Below are positions 7,062 through 10,007 of a stretch of 10,007 bases of DNA, one piece after another. A program made the position numbers and the translations under genes. This DNA is from Glaciimonas sp. (GTDB taxonomy: Bacteria > Pseudomonadota > Gammaproteobacteria > Burkholderiales > Burkholderiaceae). Positions within the stretch are counted from its first letter, which is position 1; every line of letters begins with the position of its first letter. The stretch is taken from assembly GCA_014377145.1 (NCBI GenBank), contig JACMQE010000114.1:1-10007 (forward strand), read 5' to 3'. The notes beneath the pieces were generated by a model, which saw only the letters and a program-made list of their open reading frames with translations, did no database searches and was not told the DNA's origin.

Positions 7062-8780
7062 TCATTGATCTTTAATTTTCCGCCCCGATTCGGCTATCCT
7101 CTCGACCGCACCGCGCACTTCAAACTGCACCCGATCAAATACTACATGGTTAGCATCAAGCAGTTCCAGCGTGTGCCTGCCGGGCCATGGTATCCAATCG
7201 AACGCAAGTTGTTGCGCTGGTACTGTGCTAGGTTTGTGCATTTTTTTAGTATTAATCGCTGCCATCGCTGACACCTACAGTAATTTTCCATTTAGTCGCC
7301 ATGAACCGCTGGTCAAGCCGTCCGCGGCAAAGCGCAAGCGTTGTCGTTCGGGTGAGATATCAGGATCTAGCCCGACTAGCATTCCCGCTGTGGGATAGCG
7401 GAGGGCGACGCTGATGTCGTCAGATTTGATGGTAGTGATCGGACTTTGTTGAGTACCTGCCAAAAAATATTCTTTGCACGGTGCTTCGATTTTGTCTTGA
7501 TAGCGAACTCCCATTCGACCACGCCTTACGACATCGCAGGGATACATTGCCGTGTTTGTGCGCCGGTGACGCCGGAGACGTTCCACATCGGTAAACCGGA
7601 CGCAGTGCCGACCTAGACAATTGTCGCGCATGTATTTGGACGTGCCGGTTTTGAATGCAGCCCACCCGCGTGGACAACGCACTCTCCAACCCAAAGGTCC
7701 GGCTGCGGGCGCTGCGATCTGACAGAATATCGCCAATGATAAAGGTTGCACTGGGGTCCATGACCTTGCGCATGGTTATCGGCGAATCGCTGAGCGCGGT
7801 GCACACACCACTGTATCTGCCTCGATTGGCGAGAATGCGATAAGCATTGGTTAGGGCTAGCAAGCTGACATCGGCAATACCTAACGCCAGAATATAGCCT
7901 TAAAAATCGCCGGATTCACGAATTTGACATCCAAGGCTTTGCAGGCGGTTGAAAAACGTGGTTGGGGTGACGATCACCAATGTGCGCACGGGCGGGGATA
8001 TTGAGGGGATGAACCTAGCGCTGTGCGCAAGCTGACCAAACCTTGGAATTGTTTATCGTAATTTTGTGGAATATATAAACCACTGGCGGGGGGGTAAATT
8101 GATTGCCGTGTCGTTCAAAATAGGGGCAGCGGTCATCCATTTTTTCTCACTCGCTAGTTCATACAAAAACGGCTTCAAGGTCGAGCCAGCCTGACGCAAT
8201 GTAACCAAACCATCAACCTCGGCGGCATTAGAAAACGATCCACTGGAACCCACCCATGCCAGCACATCGCCGCTGCCGTTGTCAATGACGATGAATATGA
8301 GGACAATGGCACCGTCTTCAATATTGCGTTCGACTAGTGCTGCCATTTGTCGACGTAAAGCGTCATTGGCAAACCGTTGTATCCCCGCATCTAGGGTTGA
8401 GGTAATGCTAGGCCGGGTATCTTGAGAAGTTTATCGGCAAGATGGGGTAATTATGGCGCGGTGGTGGTGAGAATGACTTCGGATGTGGTGCCTGTGCGGG
8501 TAAGCGCCAACAAGGTAAAGCCGTCTAAGCCTTTGCATTCTTGCGCCGTGCTTTGATCCTTCAGGATACGCGCGAGCGGGCGATGCGTTGGGGTTGTGAA
8601 TTGAGGCAACTCTGCAATCGCGGCTTCGCGCTGGTTTAAACCGCTGGGATGTTTATCAAATAAGACGCGGGATAAGGCGTGCAAGCCGACTAGTTCACCA
8701 CAGAAGCTAACGAGATTTAAATAGGCTTCGAGGATTTAGTCTTTGCGCTAACGCTGTTCGAGCAATTGTGACAAGATCAC
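7062..8780 (-). pseudogene. pbpC: penicillin-binding protein 1C, heavily degraded
   Basis: PBP1C is a bifunctional glycosyltransferase/transpeptidase that inserts peptidoglycan. The signal anchor and most of the glycosyltransferase domain are gone. Similarity begins near its end (LLEQR-x-RKD-x-ILEAYLNL, about 8766-8706). The transpeptidase part keeps QAGSTLKPF (S-x-x-K motif), SLN across a lesion (about 8010) and KTGTS (about 7640). The C-terminal domain runs from YPTAGMLVGLDPD to WPGRHTLELLDA and FEVRGAV and ends at the native TGA (7062-7064). Lesions: stops at 8748-8750 (TAG at an expected Trp), 8736-8738 and 8451-8453 (TAA at expected Gln), 7900-7902 (TAA at an expected Tyr) and 7275-7277. 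Frameshifts lie near 8410, in the C7 tract (plus-strand G7, 8088-8094), near 8004-8007, 7990-7992 and about 7650. There is also a deletion plus frameshift at about 7550-7620. The upstream neighbour is an A2M pseudogene, as in yfhM-pbpC. No functional protein is possible. Confidence 0.93.
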
Positions 8781-9749
8781 TTACGACATTTTACCTGCAT
8801 TTGGGCGGTCGATGTTTTTATGCCGTAAATGCGACGTTGTAGCATGGCGGCGAGCAAATCCCAGCTGCGGTTTGGTTCTAATTCGAATAATGCCTCATCG
8901 ACTGCGGCTAACGCAATTTCAGCACCGGCGGCTGATTTTCTGTTGGGCAGATTGACCTGAACCGTGACTTTGGCTGTGCTGCGGATCGGATAGCTGGGCT
9001 GACCTGCTTTGACCGTCAAGGCTAACTGATTGGCAGCGCTGCCGACCATGATTTCGGCAATTACAAATTTGTAAGCGGGCTTGGCTAAATCAACGGTGGC
9101 GCTGGGAACTTGATATTCCTTGAGTTCAATCCACCAGTTCAGTGACTCTTTCCAGCTCCAAGATGAGCCGGCGCGCTATCGTTAGGTAAACGTTGGTGAA
9201 ATTGGACGGTGCTGACGAGGTCGGGATTGATTTTGTTGGTAAACTCTTTGAGAAAGCTTTGCGTACTGGGCCGCTAATCACCCTTAACCGGAATCCGCTC
9301 GTGGACGCCTTCGGCTTCGCAATATACATGTTTGAGGATGCTGTCGCTGGTGAATGCGCCGTTTTGTACCAGAGTGAAGATTTACTCCTCATCGATGTTG
9401 TCCCGCCTGAAGGATGGGTATAAATGACGGCGAAGCCGCCTGTATTGAATTGGAATACGATTTTGCCACTCACTGCGGCACCGGATAACAAGGTGAATGT
9501 TGGCTTGAGCGCAAAGGTACAGCGCGTGCCCGGCGGCACGTCCCGCACAAAATCATAGATCCAGTTTTTATCGTCGGTCCAGCGCCCAATACCGGCTTTT
9601 GTGCAACTAATGTCGAACGGCATCGGTGCTTTAGGATCACCAAACTTCACGGCTGTATCAGAAAACTTCACCCGGACTTAACGCACTTGGATGACTTCTC
9701 CTTGTGGTGAGAAACTATTGATCCTGGCAAATGGGCACTGTATATGCAT
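8781..9749 (-). pseudogene. bacterial alpha-2-macroglobulin, truncated and frameshifted
   Basis: Bacterial A2M is a large periplasmic protease trap, usually well over 1,600 residues; here about 320 codons remain. The N-terminal region is clear: SFSPQGEVIQVR, then a TAA (9678-9680) where the family has Gln, then VKFSDTAVKFGDPKAPMPFDI, GRWTDDKNWIYDF and TRCTFALKPTF. A frameshift near 9401-9408 leads to NIDEE-x-IFTLVQN, with TAA 9382-9384 again at an expected Gln. HVYCEAEGVHERIPV follows, then TAG 9274-9276. Near 9140 an internal deletion jumps to WWIELKEYQVPSATVDLAKP, then AAVDEALFELEPNRSWDLL and TAQMQV, where homology stops. The thioester region and the C-terminal half are absent. The first in-frame ATG (9749) has no signal peptide. 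A hydrophobic stretch in another frame (FVLGMAFLLS, from GTG 9801) may be the displaced signal sequence. Confidence 0.9.
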
Positions 9750-9786
9750 TCGGCGACAACAAGAATGCCATTCCTAGTACAAAGCT

Positions 9787-9924
9787 GTGGGTATAAAACA
9801 CGCTATTGGTTTTGCTGATCCAAGTAAAGAACTTGAAGACAAAAAAGCAGCTCCAGAAATGTCATGGCGCTTTTCTTTGGTTTTTGTAGTTCTGGCACTT
9901 TTTGCATGGATATCCTCAGACTAG
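9787..9924 (+). other. possible small membrane peptide or gene remnant
   Basis: A plus-strand frame that opens after TAG 9775-9777 runs to TAG 9922-9924. It reads as polar HAIGFADPSKELEDKKAAPE, then SWRFSLVFVVLALFAWISSD, a plausible single membrane helix at the C-terminus. GTG 9787 (45 residues) and ATG 9859 (21 residues) are the possible starts, and neither has a ribosome-binding sequence. The preceding frame (ATG 9731 to TAA 9794-9796, MGTVYAFGDNKN) also looks protein-like and may be the other half of one frameshifted gene. The opposite strand may hold the displaced A2M signal peptide, so this call is weak. Bases 9925-10007 are AT-rich with nothing recognised. Confidence 0.25.
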
Positions 9925-10007
9925 GCAAATATGACATCTCAATATACGAGAATATCGCATTTAGTTGCAAGCTATCGATGTAATAGTTATCATTATAAAA
10001 TTTAAAA

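Noticed and set aside
7011..7398. Plus-strand ORFs across the pbpC 3' end
   Set aside because: The minus strand here carries clear PBP1C C-terminal sequence; the plus frames are its shadows.
8211..8346. Possible functional split transpeptidase, since S-x-x-K and KTGTS motifs survive
   Set aside because: The motifs lie in different frames separated by several frameshifts and stops, and the membrane anchor and glycosyltransferase domain are deleted.

Overview
The window looks like a decaying accessory region of a proteobacterium (gamma or beta). The genome carries a full Gram-negative tripartite exporter and the remains of a periplasmic alpha-2-macroglobulin/penicillin-binding protein 1C pair. 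Base composition is moderate to AT-rich. Old genes are broken by nonsense mutations (mostly at glutamine positions), homopolymer frameshifts and large deletions, next to a transposase scrap. That pattern suits a host-associated or recently bottlenecked lineage, but the genus cannot be read from this window.

Region 1-1810 (+): a short unassigned GC-richer stretch is followed by one long dead gene (261-1810). It reads as a single protein of about 516 residues, interrupted by four in-frame TAA/TAG codons and one frameshift in an A7 tract. Its C-terminus holds seven consecutive pentapeptide repeats. The last part, 1226-1810, is still open with a GTG start. No known family is recognised for the N-terminal bulk.

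Region 1938-6617 (-): an intact, tightly packed operon of macA-like membrane fusion protein, macB-like ABC permease/ATPase and a NodT/OprM-type outer-membrane lipoprotein. A MacAB-TolC or PvdRT-OpmQ-type pump is thus encoded in one unit. A good sigma70-like promoter lies upstream, with its -10 inside a perfect 10-bp inverted repeat, which suggests a repressor operator.

Region 6618-7061: an AT-rich spacer with a second inverted repeat, then the last about 39 codons of an IS5-family-like transposase (+).

Region 7062-9749 (-): pseudogenes of bacterial alpha-2-macroglobulin (upstream) and pbpC (downstream), in the gene order known from enterobacterial yfhM-pbpC. Both have lost large blocks. One deletion joins the middle of the A2M gene directly to the end of the PBP1C glycosyltransferase domain. 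Region 9750-10007 holds only a possible small membrane peptide and AT-rich DNA.

Taken together, the exporter is the only clearly functional system here. It has stayed intact while the genes on both sides have been lost.
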